From an uncultured Geobacteraceae bacterium (GTDB taxonomy: Bacteria; Desulfobacterota; Desulfuromonadia; Desulfuromonadales; Geopsychrobacteraceae): a stretch of 64,000 nucleotides of DNA. The notes beneath the pieces were generated by a model, which saw nothing but the letters and a program-made list of their open reading frames with translations, searched no databases and had not been told where the DNA came from. Positions 16,781 through 25,536 of this stretch are shown here, in pieces; the stretch's first letter is position 1; each line of letters begins with the position of its first letter. Both the position numbers and the translations under genes were made by a program. The stretch is from assembly GCA_937958075.1 (NCBI GenBank), contig CALFFB010000009.1, forward strand, positions 29,551 to 93,550. The letters run 5' to 3'.

Positions 16781-18880
16781 GTGGACCACAAACTCTTTGT
16801 TAAACCTGTATCAAAGCGCCTTCTGGTGCCTCTCATCGGTGGTCTCTTTATACTGATGGGTGGTATTCTTCTTCTGACCTCCTATATGCACCGCCAGCAT
16901 TTGCATGAAATGAGTCTGATGACAGAACAGGATGTTCTGAACGACCTGCAACTGGTGTATGAAGAAAACTCCCGCTTTTTAAAGGCCCTTACCGATACCC
17001 TGGTGCAAAGCCCGGCAGTTCAGTCAGCCCTGGAAACCGGGGATTCCTCCCGATTGCTGAGGGATTTCAGGACTCTGGCAGAAAACTATCAACGTGAGCA
17101 CGGTCTGAGTCACTTCTATTTTCACAGTGCTGATCGTAACATTCTGCTGCGCGTCTACAAGCCGGAAACTGTCGGCGGCCGGGCAGATCGTGCCGTTGTC
17201 CGCCAGGCGGAAAAAACCGGTCTTGCCGCTGCGGGCCTGGAACTCGGCAGCCTCGGCACCCTGACCTTGCGGGTTGTCCAGCCGGTGTATAAGACACAAA
17301 TTCTGGTCGGGTTTGTCGAACTGGGTATCGAGTTTCCGCTGCTGCTTCAGCGCCTCCCCGTTTCTCAACAGGTTCAATTGTCCGTCACCCTGAAAAAATC
17401 CTTTCTTCAGCGCGACCGCTGGGAAGAGGGGATGCGCTGGCTGGGCCGCAGTCCCAACTGGAGTCAGTTTCCAGACGACGTACTGGTTTTCACGACCTTT
17501 GCCGATTTCCCCGATGAACTGATCACGTCCGTCAGCGAGAACAATCAGCAGCACGACCAGGCCGCTACGCAACTGCGGCTGGCTCACCGGGACTGGCGCT
17601 TGATGATCTCCCCGCTGCGCGATGCCTCCGGACAGCAGGTTGGTGATCTGCTGGTTATTTATGACATTACCTCCCTGAACACAACCTACCGACAGGTCAT
17701 GGCAACCCTGCTCGGTGGCGGCGGCACCTTGCTGTTGATCTTGTGTGGCGTGGTTTGCGTGCTGCTGCAGCGGGCCGACCGTGGCATCCGGGAACAACAG
17801 CAGGCTCTGGTTGAAAGTGAGGCCAAATATCGTGTTCTCTTTGAGAACTCTTCGGTATCGATTCTGATCCACGATAGTCAGGGTGACATTATCGACGCCA
17901 ATCAGTGTGCCCTGCGGACGTATGGCGTGAGCACAGTGGCTGAGCTGAAAAAGGTGGATATTTTCTCTGAGCATTCGCGCCGGGAGCTTGATGAATTGTT
18001 GGATGAGCTGGAGGTTGAAGGCTCTCAGCGCTTTGAATGGAGCTCACGTAATCTCAGGGGTGACCTCTTCTGGGAGGATGTCACCCTGAGCAAGATGAGG
18101 GTGGCGGGGCATCTGCGGGTCGTCTCTTCGGCCATCGACATCACCGAGCGCAAGACGGCAGAAGCTGCATTGCAGAAGAAAAATGAAGAGATGGAGCATT
18201 TTGTCTATGTTGTTTCTCACGACCTGAAAAGTCCCCTGATTACCGTCAAGTCCTTTCTGGATATGCTCCAGCAGGATGTTGCCGAAAACGACAGCGCCAT
18301 GGTGGAAAGGGATATCTCCTATATTGATGGCGCCGTTAAAAAAATGGAGCTGCTGCTGGGAGCGCTCCTGACCTTGTCGCGGGTCGGCCGTATGGAGAAC
18401 CCCCCTGAGTCAACAACCTTTGTTGAGTTGATCAACAGCAGTCTCACTGCTCTGGTCGGTCCACTGCAGCAGTATCAGGTTGATCTGGATGTGCAGGCAC
18501 AGGATATCCAGCTGCACGGTGATCTGTTGAAGTTGGGGCAGATCTGGCAGAATCTCATGGAAAACGCCATAAAATACCGGCAGGAAGAGGTTCCTCTCCG
18601 GATTGAGGTCGGTGCCGAGCAACGTGGTAAAGAGATAATTTTTTACGTGCGCGATAACGGCATGGGCATCGAGCCGCACGATCTCGAACGGGTCTTTGTC
18701 CTGTTTTCGCAGCTCAACCCCGACAGCGACGGCAGTGGTCTGGGCCTGGCGCTGGTCAAGAAAATCATTGAACAGTACCAGGGGCGTATCTGGATCGAGT
18801 CGCCCGGAAAGTTGAAGGGGACCTGTGTTTACTTTACCCTGCCCGGCGCTGTTGCCGGTTCAGGTCGAATCAACGCGTGA
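16781..18880 (+). CDS. Membrane sensor histidine kinase with periplasmic sensor and PAS domain
   Basis: A 699-residue kinase. TM1 (about residues 14-36) and TM2 (about 306-330) bracket a large periplasmic domain of the Cache-like type. A PAS domain with PAC motif follows (LVESEAKYRVLFENSS, DITERKTAE). The HisKA box is FVYVVSHDLKSPL, with phospho-acceptor His480. The HATPase domain shows N, G1 and G2 boxes (NLMENAIKY, YVRDNGMGI, GSGLGLALVKKI). The short F-VV-HDLK box and lack of a HAMP linker resemble phytochrome-type kinases. It begins at GTG 16781 after AGGG. No response regulator is adjacent. Confidence 0.92.
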   Translation: MDHKLFVKPVSKRLLVPLIGGLFILMGGILLLTSYMHRQHLHEMSLMTEQDVLNDLQLVYEENSRFLKALTDTLVQSPAVQSALETGDSSRLLRDFRTLAENYQREHGLSHFYFHSADRNILLRVYKPETVGGRADRAVVRQAEKTGLAAAGLELGSLGTLTLRVVQPVYKTQILVGFVELGIEFPLLLQRLPVSQQVQLSVTLKKSFLQRDRWEEGMRWLGRSPNWSQFPDDVLVFTTFADFPDELITSVSENNQQHDQAATQLRLAHRDWRLMISPLRDASGQQVGDLLVIYDITSLNTTYRQVMATLLGGGGTLLLILCGVVCVLLQRADRGIREQQQALVESEAKYRVLFENSSVSILIHDSQGDIIDANQCALRTYGVSTVAELKKVDIFSEHSRRELDELLDELEVEGSQRFEWSSRNLRGDLFWEDVTLSKMRVAGHLRVVSSAIDITERKTAEAALQKKNEEMEHFVYVVSHDLKSPLITVKSFLDMLQQDVAENDSAMVERDISYIDGAVKKMELLLGALLTLSRVGRMENPPESTTFVELINSSLTALVGPLQQYQVDLDVQAQDIQLHGDLLKLGQIWQNLMENAIKYRQEEVPLRIEVGAEQRGKEIIFYVRDNGMGIEPHDLERVFVLFSQLNPDSDGSGLGLALVKKIIEQYQGRIWIESPGKLKGTCVYFTLPGAVAGSGRINA

Positions 18881-18911
18881 TAACAACACATTCTGATGCA
18901 ATGGACAGCCA

Positions 18912-19145
18912 ATGACACCACTTGATAAAATCATCGTTGTAACTGAGAGCGATCAGCAACTAGAAGTCGACGTCACCAGCTATAAGGCCGATGCCATCTG
19001 GATACTGGTGGGGCAGGGTGAGCACAGCGTCAAATGCAAGCTGATGCCGAGCCGTAACCAGCTGGCCTATGTCGGCTCGGTCATGGGGCGCGAGTTGATC
19101 TACAAACGTAGCGTCAAGCAGGTGCGTGACGATCTGAAACACTGA
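18912..19145 (+). CDS. Small conserved-looking hypothetical protein
   Basis: A 77-residue soluble protein, not recognised. It begins MTPLDKIIVVTE and contains alternating hydrophobic residues suggesting a small beta-rich fold (IWILVGQGEHSVKCKL), then a basic helix with VMGRELIYKRSVKQVRDD. It lies 31 bases after the histidine kinase stop on the same strand, so it may be co-transcribed with it. No motif indicates a function. Confidence 0.7.
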   Translation: MTPLDKIIVVTESDQQLEVDVTSYKADAIWILVGQGEHSVKCKLMPSRNQLAYVGSVMGRELIYKRSVKQVRDDLKH

Positions 19146-19187
19146 AAAGTTGTTACGTTCACGCATCAGACGGTAAGGAGACTGAAG

Positions 19188-19634
19188 ATGGCACGGAAAT
19201 TTGCTGGACTGATACTTGCTGGACTTCTGTTGATGGGAATGCCGGGTTATGGGCAGACAGAGGGGTCTAGCGCGTCGATGGAGGATATCAAAAAAGAAAG
19301 CCGGGAACTCCTCCAGACCATTCGCTCCTATTCTGCTGACAAAAAAGATGAAGCTGTCGAAAAAGCAAAGGAAGGCCTCGATACTCTGGATGGCCGCATC
19401 GAAAGGTTAGAGGCGAGGATCAGCAAAAACTGGGACAGCATGAGCGAGACCGCTCGGCAGCAGGCCCGGGACAACTTGAAAGTCCTGCGTCAGCAGAGAA
19501 ATAAGCTGGCCGAGTGGTACGGCAGCATGAAAACCGGTTCAGCCGATGCCTGGGAACAGATCAAAAAAGGTTTTTCCGAAGCGTACCGCACCCTCGAAGA
19601 GTCCTGGGAAAAGTCAGAGAAAGATGTTCAATAA
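19188..19634 (+). CDS. Exported helical protein of unknown function
   Basis: A 148-residue protein with an N-terminal signal peptide (MARKFAGLILAGLLLMGMPGYG, cleavage probably near residue 22) followed by a charged, almost wholly alpha-helical body with coiled-coil character (DTLDGRIERLEARISKNWD, ARDNLKVLRQQRNKLAEWYG). Similar architecture is seen in small periplasmic stress or envelope proteins, but I assign no function. It follows AAGGAG at an ideal distance. It converges with thiE, whose stop is 11 bases away. Confidence 0.75.
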   Translation: MARKFAGLILAGLLLMGMPGYGQTEGSSASMEDIKKESRELLQTIRSYSADKKDEAVEKAKEGLDTLDGRIERLEARISKNWDSMSETARQQARDNLKVLRQQRNKLAEWYGSMKTGSADAWEQIKKGFSEAYRTLEESWEKSEKDVQ

Positions 19635-19644
19635 CGCGGATATC

Positions 19645-20292
19645 TCAGTGCTTTTGTGATACTGCCTGTAGCGGTGTGAAGCATTGCTGTAATTTGCGGA
19701 AGCTCTGCCGGGGGTCTGCTGCTGCCAACAGGGCGGAAACCACCGCTACGCCGTGCACCCCTGTCGCCAGGGTCGCCGGGGTATTGGTGCTTTTGATGCC
19801 GCCCAGGGCATAGACGGGAATGGGGCTGAGCCGGCTAGCCTTGCGCAGCTCTGTCAGGCCCTTGGGAAAACCATAGGTAGCTTTGGACGGTGTGTAATAC
19901 ACCGGACCGAAGGTCACAAAGTCCGCGCCCTGATCCGCTGCCAGCAGGATTTCGTCGTCGCTGTGGGTTGAGACACCGATGAGTTTCTGCGAACCAAGGA
20001 GTTTTCGGGCCGCAGCAGCCGGCATGGAGTTTTGCCGCAGGTGAACGCCATCTGCATCGACCGCCATGGCGATATCAATCCTGTCATTGACCAGCAACAG
20101 ACAGTCATAACGGCGGGTCAGCTCGCGCAGCTTTTGCGCCATCTGCAAAAGTTCGGCAGAGGCAAGATCTTTCTCCCGCAGCTGAATCATGCGCAGGCCG
20201 GCCTGCAGCAGCAGCTCCAGGGTGTCATGGAAGTCCTGTCCAATCGGAATCTGCTGGCGATCGGTGATGAGATAAAGGGAGGGTAGATTCAT
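19645..20292 (-). CDS. thiE: Thiamine-phosphate synthase ThiE
   Basis: A 215-residue TIM-barrel enzyme that couples the pyrimidine (HMP-PP) and thiazole (HET-P) moieties into thiamine phosphate. LYLITDR at the N-terminus, MIQLREKDL, LLVNDRIDIAMAVDADGVHLRQ, GVSTHSDDE and FGPVYYTPSK are characteristic. The start at 20292 lies four bases after the thiH stop, consistent with translational coupling. It is the last gene of the thiF-S-G-H-E operon; no thiC or thiD is present in the window. Confidence 0.95.
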   Translation of the reverse strand: MNLPSLYLITDRQQIPIGQDFHDTLELLLQAGLRMIQLREKDLASAELLQMAQKLRELTRRYDCLLLVNDRIDIAMAVDADGVHLRQNSMPAAAARKLLGSQKLIGVSTHSDDEILLAADQGADFVTFGPVYYTPSKATYGFPKGLTELRKASRLSPIPVYALGGIKSTNTPATLATGVHGVAVVSALLAAADPRQSFRKLQQCFTPLQAVSQKH

Positions 20293-20296
20293 GGCT

Positions 20297-21421
20297 TCAA
20301 CTGACGGGTGTAAGAAAAGCCGTGTCCCAGTCCTTCCAGACCGGATCATAGCCACGTGATCTGAGTAGTTGTTCAATCTGCGCCGGTGTGCGCTCATCGT
20401 TGATAGCAAACTGCCCCCCTTCGTCAGAATGATCACCATATCCACCCGGAGCCGTACAGGAGCCGGCGCTCATCTGGGTAATGCCGATGGGCAGCAGGTT
20501 GTCGCGCAGTTGCGCGCTTTCCCGCGTGGACAGAACCAGACCGGCGTCGGGCAGCAGCAGTCTGAGGGCGCAGATGAACTGGGTCAACTGCTTGTCGCTG
20601 ACGTTATCCCTCGGGGTAAAGCTGCCGGTTGCCGGCCGCAGGCGCGGAAAAGAGATGGTGATCTGGGTACGCCAGAAATGGCGCATCAGGTAGCGGGCAT
20701 GCAGACCACTGTAAAACAGGTCGGACAGGCAGTTGCCGAGGCCGAGGAGGGAGCCGATACCGATTCTTCTGAAGCCGGCCCGGGCGGCACGTTCCGGTGC
20801 GTGCAGCCGGTAGTGAAAATCACTTTTCGGGCCGTACGGGTGCAGTTTTGCATACAATGCGGCGTCGTAGGTCTCCTGATACAGGGTGAGTCCATCGACC
20901 CCGGCCTCAACCATGCGCTGGTAGCCGTCCTGGTCCATGGGGAAGACTTCGATGGAGACCGAGCCGCAGTATTGTTTCACGATGCGGACCGCCTCTTCGA
21001 GATAATCAATATCCGCGGCTTGCGGCGCTTCACCGGTGAGCAGCAGCATGTGGCGGAATCCCTGGCGGTGCAGCAGTTTGGCTTCGCGTTCAATCTCTCC
21101 AAGGTTCAGGGTTTTACGTGGCAGCTCGTTGGTGGCGTTGAACCCGCAGTAGAGGCAGCCGTTCTCACATTCGTTGGAGAGATAGAGGGGCGCATACAGT
21201 AATATGGTGCGCCCGAAGCGCTGACGGGTCATGCGCTGCGCCTTGCCTGCCATCTGTTCGAGTTGATCGAGGCTGATGTCGGGGTGCAGCAGGCAGGCAA
21301 AATCCTCCATGGTGATCTGTGGTTTTCCGAGAATCCGGTCGATCTGCTGCGGTGTTGTCCGGTCAATCCTGTCCAGGAGCGCTGCCTGAGGATACTGTGA
21401 CAGTTGTTCTGAAAAATTCAC
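20297..21421 (-). CDS. thiH: 2-iminoacetate synthase ThiH (radical SAM tyrosine lyase)
   Basis: A 374-residue radical SAM enzyme that cleaves tyrosine to dehydroglycine and p-cresol, supplying the C2-N unit of the thiazole ring in anaerobes. The cluster-binding CX3CX2C motif is Cys85, Cys89 and Cys92 ([12 protein letters not shown]). Further family signatures are LLTGEAP and [10 protein letters not shown]. Its start overlaps the thiG stop by four bases. ThiH rather than the oxygen-dependent glycine oxidase ThiO fits an anaerobic organism. Confidence 0.96.
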   Translation of the reverse strand: MNFSEQLSQYPQAALLDRIDRTTPQQIDRILGKPQITMEDFACLLHPDISLDQLEQMAGKAQRMTRQRFGRTILLYAPLYLSNECENGCLYCGFNATNELPRKTLNLGEIEREAKLLHRQGFRHMLLLTGEAPQAADIDYLEEAVRIVKQYCGSVSIEVFPMDQDGYQRMVEAGVDGLTLYQETYDAALYAKLHPYGPKSDFHYRLHAPERAARAGFRRIGIGSLLGLGNCLSDLFYSGLHARYLMRHFWRTQITISFPRLRPATGSFTPRDNVSDKQLTQFICALRLLLPDAGLVLSTRESAQLRDNLLPIGITQMSAGSCTAPGGYGDHSDEGGQFAINDERTPAQIEQLLRSRGYDPVWKDWDTAFLTPVS

Positions 21422-22194
21422 GAATCATTCCTTAAAAAACCGGTGAGAGGGCTTGATGCGTCCGCCTGTTGGCGTTGTGGACCGAGCCCCGCCAGATAGG
21501 CGAGGCGCCCGGCTTCGACCCCTTTGCGGAAGGCCTCGGCCATCATCGCCGGAGAGGCCGTGTCGGCCAGGGCGGTGTTGACTAGAACCGCGTCCGCTCC
21601 CATTTCCATGGCTTCGGCAGCGTGGGAGGGGGCACCGAGACCGGCGTCGACGACCACGGGAATGTGGGCCTGCTCAATGATAATGGCGATGAGATCACGG
21701 GTTCTGACGCCGCGATTGGTGCCGATGGGGGCCCCCAGGGGCATGACCGTGGCGGCTCCGGCTTCTTCGAGATGCCGTGCCAGTACCGGATCGGCGGGCA
21801 TGTAGGGGAGCACAACAAACCCCTCTTTAACAAGAATCTCCGTTGCTTTGAGGGTTTCAATGGGGTCGGGCAGCAAGTACCAGGGATCGGGGGTTACTTC
21901 CAGCTTGACCCAGGGTTCGCAGCCCGCCGCCCGCGCCAGCCGTGCCAGCCGGACCGCTTCTTCCGCCGTGCGGGCACCACTGGTGTTGGGCAGCAACAGA
22001 TAGCGGCTCTGGTCGATATGGCGCAACAGACTGTCCTGGGGGTTGTTGACATCGACCCGGCGCAGAGCCACCGTGACAATTTCACTGCCGGCGTGTTCCA
22101 TGGCGTCGAGCATGGCCTGATGGGATGCGAACTTGCCTGTGCCGACCATCAGCCGCGAAGAGAAGGTGCGACCGGCAATAACGAGAGAGTCCAT
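21418..22194 (-). CDS. thiG: Thiazole synthase ThiG
   Basis: A 258-residue TIM-barrel enzyme that joins deoxyxylulose 5-phosphate, iminoacetate and ThiS thiocarboxylate into the thiazole phosphate. Lys97 in WVKLEV is the Schiff-base lysine. Other signatures are [34 protein letters not shown] and [23 protein letters not shown], split here by position in the C-terminal half. The product of dxs, encoded at 40.2 kb, is a substrate. Confidence 0.96.
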   Translation of the reverse strand: MDSLVIAGRTFSSRLMVGTGKFASHQAMLDAMEHAGSEIVTVALRRVDVNNPQDSLLRHIDQSRYLLLPNTSGARTAEEAVRLARLARAAGCEPWVKLEVTPDPWYLLPDPIETLKATEILVKEGFVVLPYMPADPVLARHLEEAGAATVMPLGAPIGTNRGVRTRDLIAIIIEQAHIPVVVDAGLGAPSHAAEAMEMGADAVLVNTALADTASPAMMAEAFRKGVEAGRLAYLAGLGPQRQQADASSPLTGFLRNDS

Positions 22195-22218
22195 TTTTAC
22201 TCCTGCTTTATGGTTTTA

Positions 22219-22422
22219 TCAGCCGCCGCCGACAAAGTGAACAAGTTCAATGATATCGCCATCATTCAGGCTTGTCGTGGCATATTCGTCAGGCGCCAGA
22301 ATGCGGTGATTCAACTCCACCACGAGGGTTTGTGGCTCCAGGTTCAGGGACGTCAGCAGCCGCTGAACGTCGGTCATGTCCGTGGTCAGGGTCTTCTGCT
22401 CGCCATTGAGGGTGATGTCCAT
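22219..22422 (-). CDS. thiS: Sulfur carrier protein ThiS
   Basis: A 67-residue ubiquitin-like beta-grasp protein ending in VGGG. The C-terminal glycine is adenylated by ThiF and converted to a thiocarboxylate that donates sulfur to ThiG. Internal features LVVELNHRIL and LNDGDIIELVHFVGGG match the family. It lies 11 bases after thiF and 24 bases before thiG. Confidence 0.94.
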   Translation of the reverse strand: MDITLNGEQKTLTTDMTDVQRLLTSLNLEPQTLVVELNHRILAPDEYATTSLNDGDIIELVHFVGGG

Positions 22423-22433
22423 GGTTGACTCCT

Positions 22434-23243
22434 TTACGCGGACGGGTCTTCACCAAGAATCAGACGGAGGACGGCATTGGCCTGATGGTGGGCGGCGATG
22501 CCGACCCGCGGCGCCATCAGGCCACGACCGGGGGCCGCGGCGGTCGTGGCGTCACCACATAAATAAAACTGACTGCTGAGTTTGCGGGTGAGAATGGTGT
22601 TTGACGGCTCATAGCCGGCCATGCCGGACGCCGCGACCAGGTATTTCTCCGGATAATGTTTTAAAAACGCATTGGCCAGCAGGGCCTTCTGGTCGGCCGC
22701 ATCAAAGGCTTCTACAAGGATATCGACGTCACCGAAGACAGCGTCCAGATTGTCCCGGTTGATTTTTTCATAATGGGCAACAATCCGGGTGGCCGGATTG
22801 ATCCGTTGCAGATTTTCGCGCAGGGCAAAAACCTTGGGCATGCCGATCTGGTCGACAAAATACTGCTGTCGGTTCAGATTGGAGGGTTCGACGACATCAA
22901 AATCGGCAATGACCAGGGCACCGACACCGGTTCTGGCCAGGGCGATGGCAACTGTTGAGCCCAGGCCCCCGACGCCGGCAATACCGACTTTGGCCTGTTT
23001 GACCCTGGCGTGGACACCGGGGGTGTGCCGCGACATCATCAGATGTTCCAGTTCCTGCTCCGAGGGATGGGCACCGCGCTGAATCATGACCACACGATCA
23101 CCGGCACCCAGCTCGATATCGGATGTTTGCGGATAGCCGTTGACAATGAGCAGGTCCGCCGCCGGATAGTGCCGTTTGCGCACGGTCTGCAGGTGGGTGC
23201 CGGCATCAATCTGCAGACGTTTTTCGTTAAGATAGATGTGCAT
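22434..23243 (-). CDS. thiF: ThiF-family adenylyltransferase with N-terminal beta-grasp-like region
   Basis: A 269-residue protein. Residues about 1-62 (MHIYLNEKRLQIDAG ... LIVNGYPQTSDIELGAGDRVVMIQ) look like a ThiS-type beta-grasp fold but lack a terminal Gly-Gly. The rest is an E1-like nucleotide-binding domain with VGIAGVGGLGSTVA, the DFDVVEPSNLNRQ motif and EAFDAADQKALL. It activates ThiS by adenylation. The CxxC zinc sites of E. coli ThiF are absent, as in the shorter ThiF family 2. The start at 23243 is chosen because the in-frame ATG at 23264 sits at the end of the riboswitch terminator T-run. Confidence 0.9.
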   Translation of the reverse strand: MHIYLNEKRLQIDAGTHLQTVRKRHYPAADLLIVNGYPQTSDIELGAGDRVVMIQRGAHPSEQELEHLMMSRHTPGVHARVKQAKVGIAGVGGLGSTVAIALARTGVGALVIADFDVVEPSNLNRQQYFVDQIGMPKVFALRENLQRINPATRIVAHYEKINRDNLDAVFGDVDILVEAFDAADQKALLANAFLKHYPEKYLVAASGMAGYEPSNTILTRKLSSQFYLCGDATTAAAPGRGLMAPRVGIAAHHQANAVLRLILGEDPSA

Positions 23244-23264
23244 ACTGTACTTGCCGGATTCCAT

Positions 23265-23287
23265 AAAAAAAGCCACCCTCAGGCGGC
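23265..23287 (-). terminator. Intrinsic terminator forming the riboswitch expression platform
   Basis: On the minus strand GCCGCC-TGAG-GGTGGC is followed by T7. It lies between the TPP aptamer and thiF. The GCGGC at the aptamer 3' end could pair with the 5' arm GCCGC as an antiterminator; this pairing is inferred. Confidence 0.82.
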
Positions 23288-23317
23288 CGATGATACACGG
23301 GGGTGACCATCTTTTCA

Positions 23318-23405
23318 GCCGCTTCCCTACGCCGGTACCAACCGGATCAGGTTCCAAGGGTCGTTCCGTCAGGCCGGAACTCTCAGTAACAATGACGCCC
23401 CTAGC
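23318..23405 (-). ncRNA. TPP riboswitch (THI element)
   Basis: The minus strand carries the conserved Thi-box elements: GGGGC at the 5' side, CTGAGA, ACCCTTGGAACCTGATC and GGTACCGGCGTAGGGAA. Thiamine pyrophosphate binding is expected to favour the downstream terminator and reduce thiF-S-G-H-E transcription. Confidence 0.96.
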
Positions 23406-23420
23406 GTGATATGTAGGTGC

Positions 23421-23450
23421 AGGCTAGCAGAGGGGATTCAGCCAAGTCAA
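23421..23450 (-). promoter_or_regulatory. Promoter of the thi operon
   Basis: On the minus strand TTGACT, an 18-base spacer and TAGCCT, ending some 15-20 bases before the TPP aptamer. The -10 match is modest. Confidence 0.55.
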
Positions 23451-23569
23451 CTGCAAACCCTGTATTGGTTTTCATGGCTGCCCGGTGGTTGCCGGACTGT
23501 TTTTTTATGCGGATCTAACGTATGATGCCGCCGTGTTGACCACCCTGTTTTATCAAGGAGCATCTGATC

Positions 23570-23890
23570 ATGACAATTACCGAGCGGTTTCGCCAGATAA
23601 CCGAGCTGATCGAGGAACAGGCCGACCTCTATTATACCCTGCTGCCCCAGGAAGCGACCACCAGTCTGCGCTTTGTTGACCGTGCTGTGGAGGACCTGCA
23701 GGATGCCGCCGAAACCGTCGGCGATATTCCCCAATACCAACTGGATGCCAAGCTGTCACCGGTGCTGCTGAAAGCCCACGAGCAGCTCGATCGCGGGCGG
23801 GTTCAGCTGGAGAAGGGCGGTTATGACAAGGTTGCAGCCATGATCTGGGAACAGGAACAATTGATCTACCGGCTGCTTAACGATTTGTAG
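23570..23890 (+). CDS. Small helical hypothetical protein
   Basis: A 106-residue acidic protein, predicted fully alpha-helical (MTITERFRQITELIEEQADL ... WEQEQLIYRLLNDL). I do not recognise the family. An AAGGAG-type site precedes the ATG. It is divergent from the thi operon and converges with the DAHP synthase gene, with only three bases between the stops, so neither neighbour gives a clue to its role. Confidence 0.7.
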   Translation: MTITERFRQITELIEEQADLYYTLLPQEATTSLRFVDRAVEDLQDAAETVGDIPQYQLDAKLSPVLLKAHEQLDRGRVQLEKGGYDKVAAMIWEQEQLIYRLLNDL

Positions 23891-23893
23891 GGA

Positions 23894-24949
23894 TCACCGG
23901 GGCATGGCCTTCAGCCGCTCGTGGGCTCTGGTCAGCATGGTAACAGTGGTATCCCAGTCGACGCATTTGTCTGTGATCGACACCCCGTATTTCAGATCGG
24001 AGATATTCTCCGGCACCGGCTGATTGCCGGCGTGGATGTTGCTCTCGATCATGACCCCGGTGATGGAGCCTGGCTTGTCCGCCAGTTGGTCGATGACGTT
24101 GTCCAGAACCTCACTCTGGCGGGTGTGGTCCTTGAATGAGTTGGCATGACTGCAATCGACCATGATCGCGCCCGGCAATTTTTTATCGGCCAGCAGCGCC
24201 GCGGTTTTTTCAATATCCCGGGGACTGTAATTGGGTCCGTCGTTGCCGCCACGTAACACGATATGGACATTGGGGTTGCCGCTGGTCTGCACGATGGAGG
24301 AACGCCCTTCGTGGTTGATGCCGAGGAAGCTGTGGGGATGAATGGCTGCGGCCATGGCATCGGTGGCGACAGTCAGGGTGCCGTCCGTGCCATTTTTAAA
24401 GCCGACGGGAAAGGACAGGCCGCTGGCCATTTCGCGATGGGTCTGTGACTCTGTTGTTCTGGCGCCGATCGCCCCCCAACTGATCATATCCGACAGGTAG
24501 GGCGGAGTGCTGGGATCGAGCATTTCACTGGCGATGGGCAGCTTCATGGCGGTGATGGCGCAAAAGAGCTGCCGGGCGATGCCCAGACCCTTGGAAATCT
24601 GATGACTGCCGTTCATGTCCGGATCGTTGATCAGACCCTTCCAGCCGACGGTGGTGCGGGGTTTTTCAAAGTAGACACGCATGATGATGTAAAGTTGATC
24701 CTTGAGTTTTTCAGCAAGGGCGCTCAGGCGTCTGGCGTAGTCGATGGCGATGGCACTGTCATGGATGGAGCAGGGACCGACGACGACCATCAACCGTTTG
24801 TCGTCACCGCGCAGGATCGACTTAATGGTGTTGCGGCTGACGTTGACGAAATTGGCGCCTTCCAGCGGCAACGGAAAGACCTGTTTCAGGTCTGATGGGG
24901 CAATGATCGGCGATACATCAAGAACGTTCAGATTGTGGGTTTGAACCAT
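23894..24949 (-). CDS. aroG: 3-deoxy-7-phosphoheptulonate (DAHP) synthase, class I alpha
   Basis: A 351-residue AroF/G/H-type enzyme that condenses phosphoenolpyruvate and erythrose 4-phosphate in the first step of the shikimate pathway. Signatures are VVVGPCSIHD, MRVYFEKPRTTVGWKGLINDP split across the active site, GARTTESQTHRE, GFKNGTDG and MVDCSHANSFKD. Which aromatic amino acid inhibits it cannot be decided from reading alone, so the G in the symbol is nominal. It starts at an ATG after GGAGACAAGG and has its own promoter. Confidence 0.94.
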   Translation of the reverse strand: MVQTHNLNVLDVSPIIAPSDLKQVFPLPLEGANFVNVSRNTIKSILRGDDKRLMVVVGPCSIHDSAIAIDYARRLSALAEKLKDQLYIIMRVYFEKPRTTVGWKGLINDPDMNGSHQISKGLGIARQLFCAITAMKLPIASEMLDPSTPPYLSDMISWGAIGARTTESQTHREMASGLSFPVGFKNGTDGTLTVATDAMAAAIHPHSFLGINHEGRSSIVQTSGNPNVHIVLRGGNDGPNYSPRDIEKTAALLADKKLPGAIMVDCSHANSFKDHTRQSEVLDNVIDQLADKPGSITGVMIESNIHAGNQPVPENISDLKYGVSITDKCVDWDTTVTMLTRAHERLKAMPR

Positions 24950-25009
24950 GACCTTGTCTCCGCTTTCATGACTGTCGGGGTGATGTAAGCTCAGGCTGGA
25001 AATTTCATC

Positions 25010-25039
25010 AATCTAGCGGACTTTTCTTCGGGCTGTCAA
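25010..25039 (-). promoter_or_regulatory. Sigma-70-like promoter of the DAHP synthase gene
   Basis: On the minus strand TTGACA (25039-25034), an 18-base spacer and TAGATT (25015-25010), about 60 bases before the start codon. Confidence 0.72.
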
Positions 25040-25070
25040 AGTTTCATTTGTCCTCTGGCGGGAATTCTTT

Positions 25071-25100
25071 TTGACAGCTTTGTCTGCTGTTCGGTATAAC
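25071..25100 (+). promoter_or_regulatory. Sigma-70-like promoter of the yggT unit
   Basis: TTGACA at 25071-25076, an 18-base spacer and TATAAC at 25095-25100. It is back-to-back with the divergent DAHP synthase promoter 30 bases away. A leader of about 115 bases precedes the yggT start. Confidence 0.75.
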
Positions 25101-25222
25101 TGTCGACAATTTCGCCGGTTCTTTTGGTGTTTGCAGGTGTCGTTCAGGCAATGTGTCAAGGACAAGGACCCGGTTGAGATGTCGCCGCAGGGCGATCAAC
25201 ATTGCGTGGAAAGGATGAATTT

Positions 25223-25507
25223 ATGGGATCATTGATTATCGCTATCGCCAGGCTGCTGGAGTTGGCCTTTACCGTTTACATTTTCATTGTTATTGCCCGT
25301 GCCCTTATTTCATGGGTCAGCCCCGACCCTTACAATCCTATTGTCCGTTTCCTGCACAGTATGACAGATCCGGCCCTGTACCGCATTCGTCGTTTCCTGC
25401 CTTTCCTTCAGGTAGGCGGTATTGATCTGTCGCCTATCGCGCTGTTGCTGCTCCTGTCTGTCGTGCAACAGATTCTTGTCGGTTTCCTCTATCGACTGGC
25501 CGCATAA
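25223..25507 (+). CDS. yggT: YggT family membrane protein
   Basis: A 94-residue inner-membrane protein with two hydrophobic segments (about residues 3-25 and 68-90) and the YggT signature between them (ARALISWVSPDPYNPIVRFLHSMTDP, quoted here only by its key residues Ser-Trp-Val-Ser-Pro and Pro-Tyr-Asn-Pro). ATG 25223 lies seven bases after GGAAAGGA; the TTG at 25202 is less likely. YggT genes often sit with DivIVA/SepF-type genes near division genes, as here, but their function is unknown. Confidence 0.9.
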   Translation: MGSLIIAIARLLELAFTVYIFIVIARALISWVSPDPYNPIVRFLHSMTDPALYRIRRFLPFLQVGGIDLSPIALLLLLSVVQQILVGFLYRLAA

Positions 25508-25536
25508 CCATCATTGCGTGTTAGCCAGGGGCTGCC

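Noticed and set aside
17024..17974. Minus-strand frame of 316 codons inside the histidine kinase
   Set aside because: Antisense shadow with no protein-like signature.
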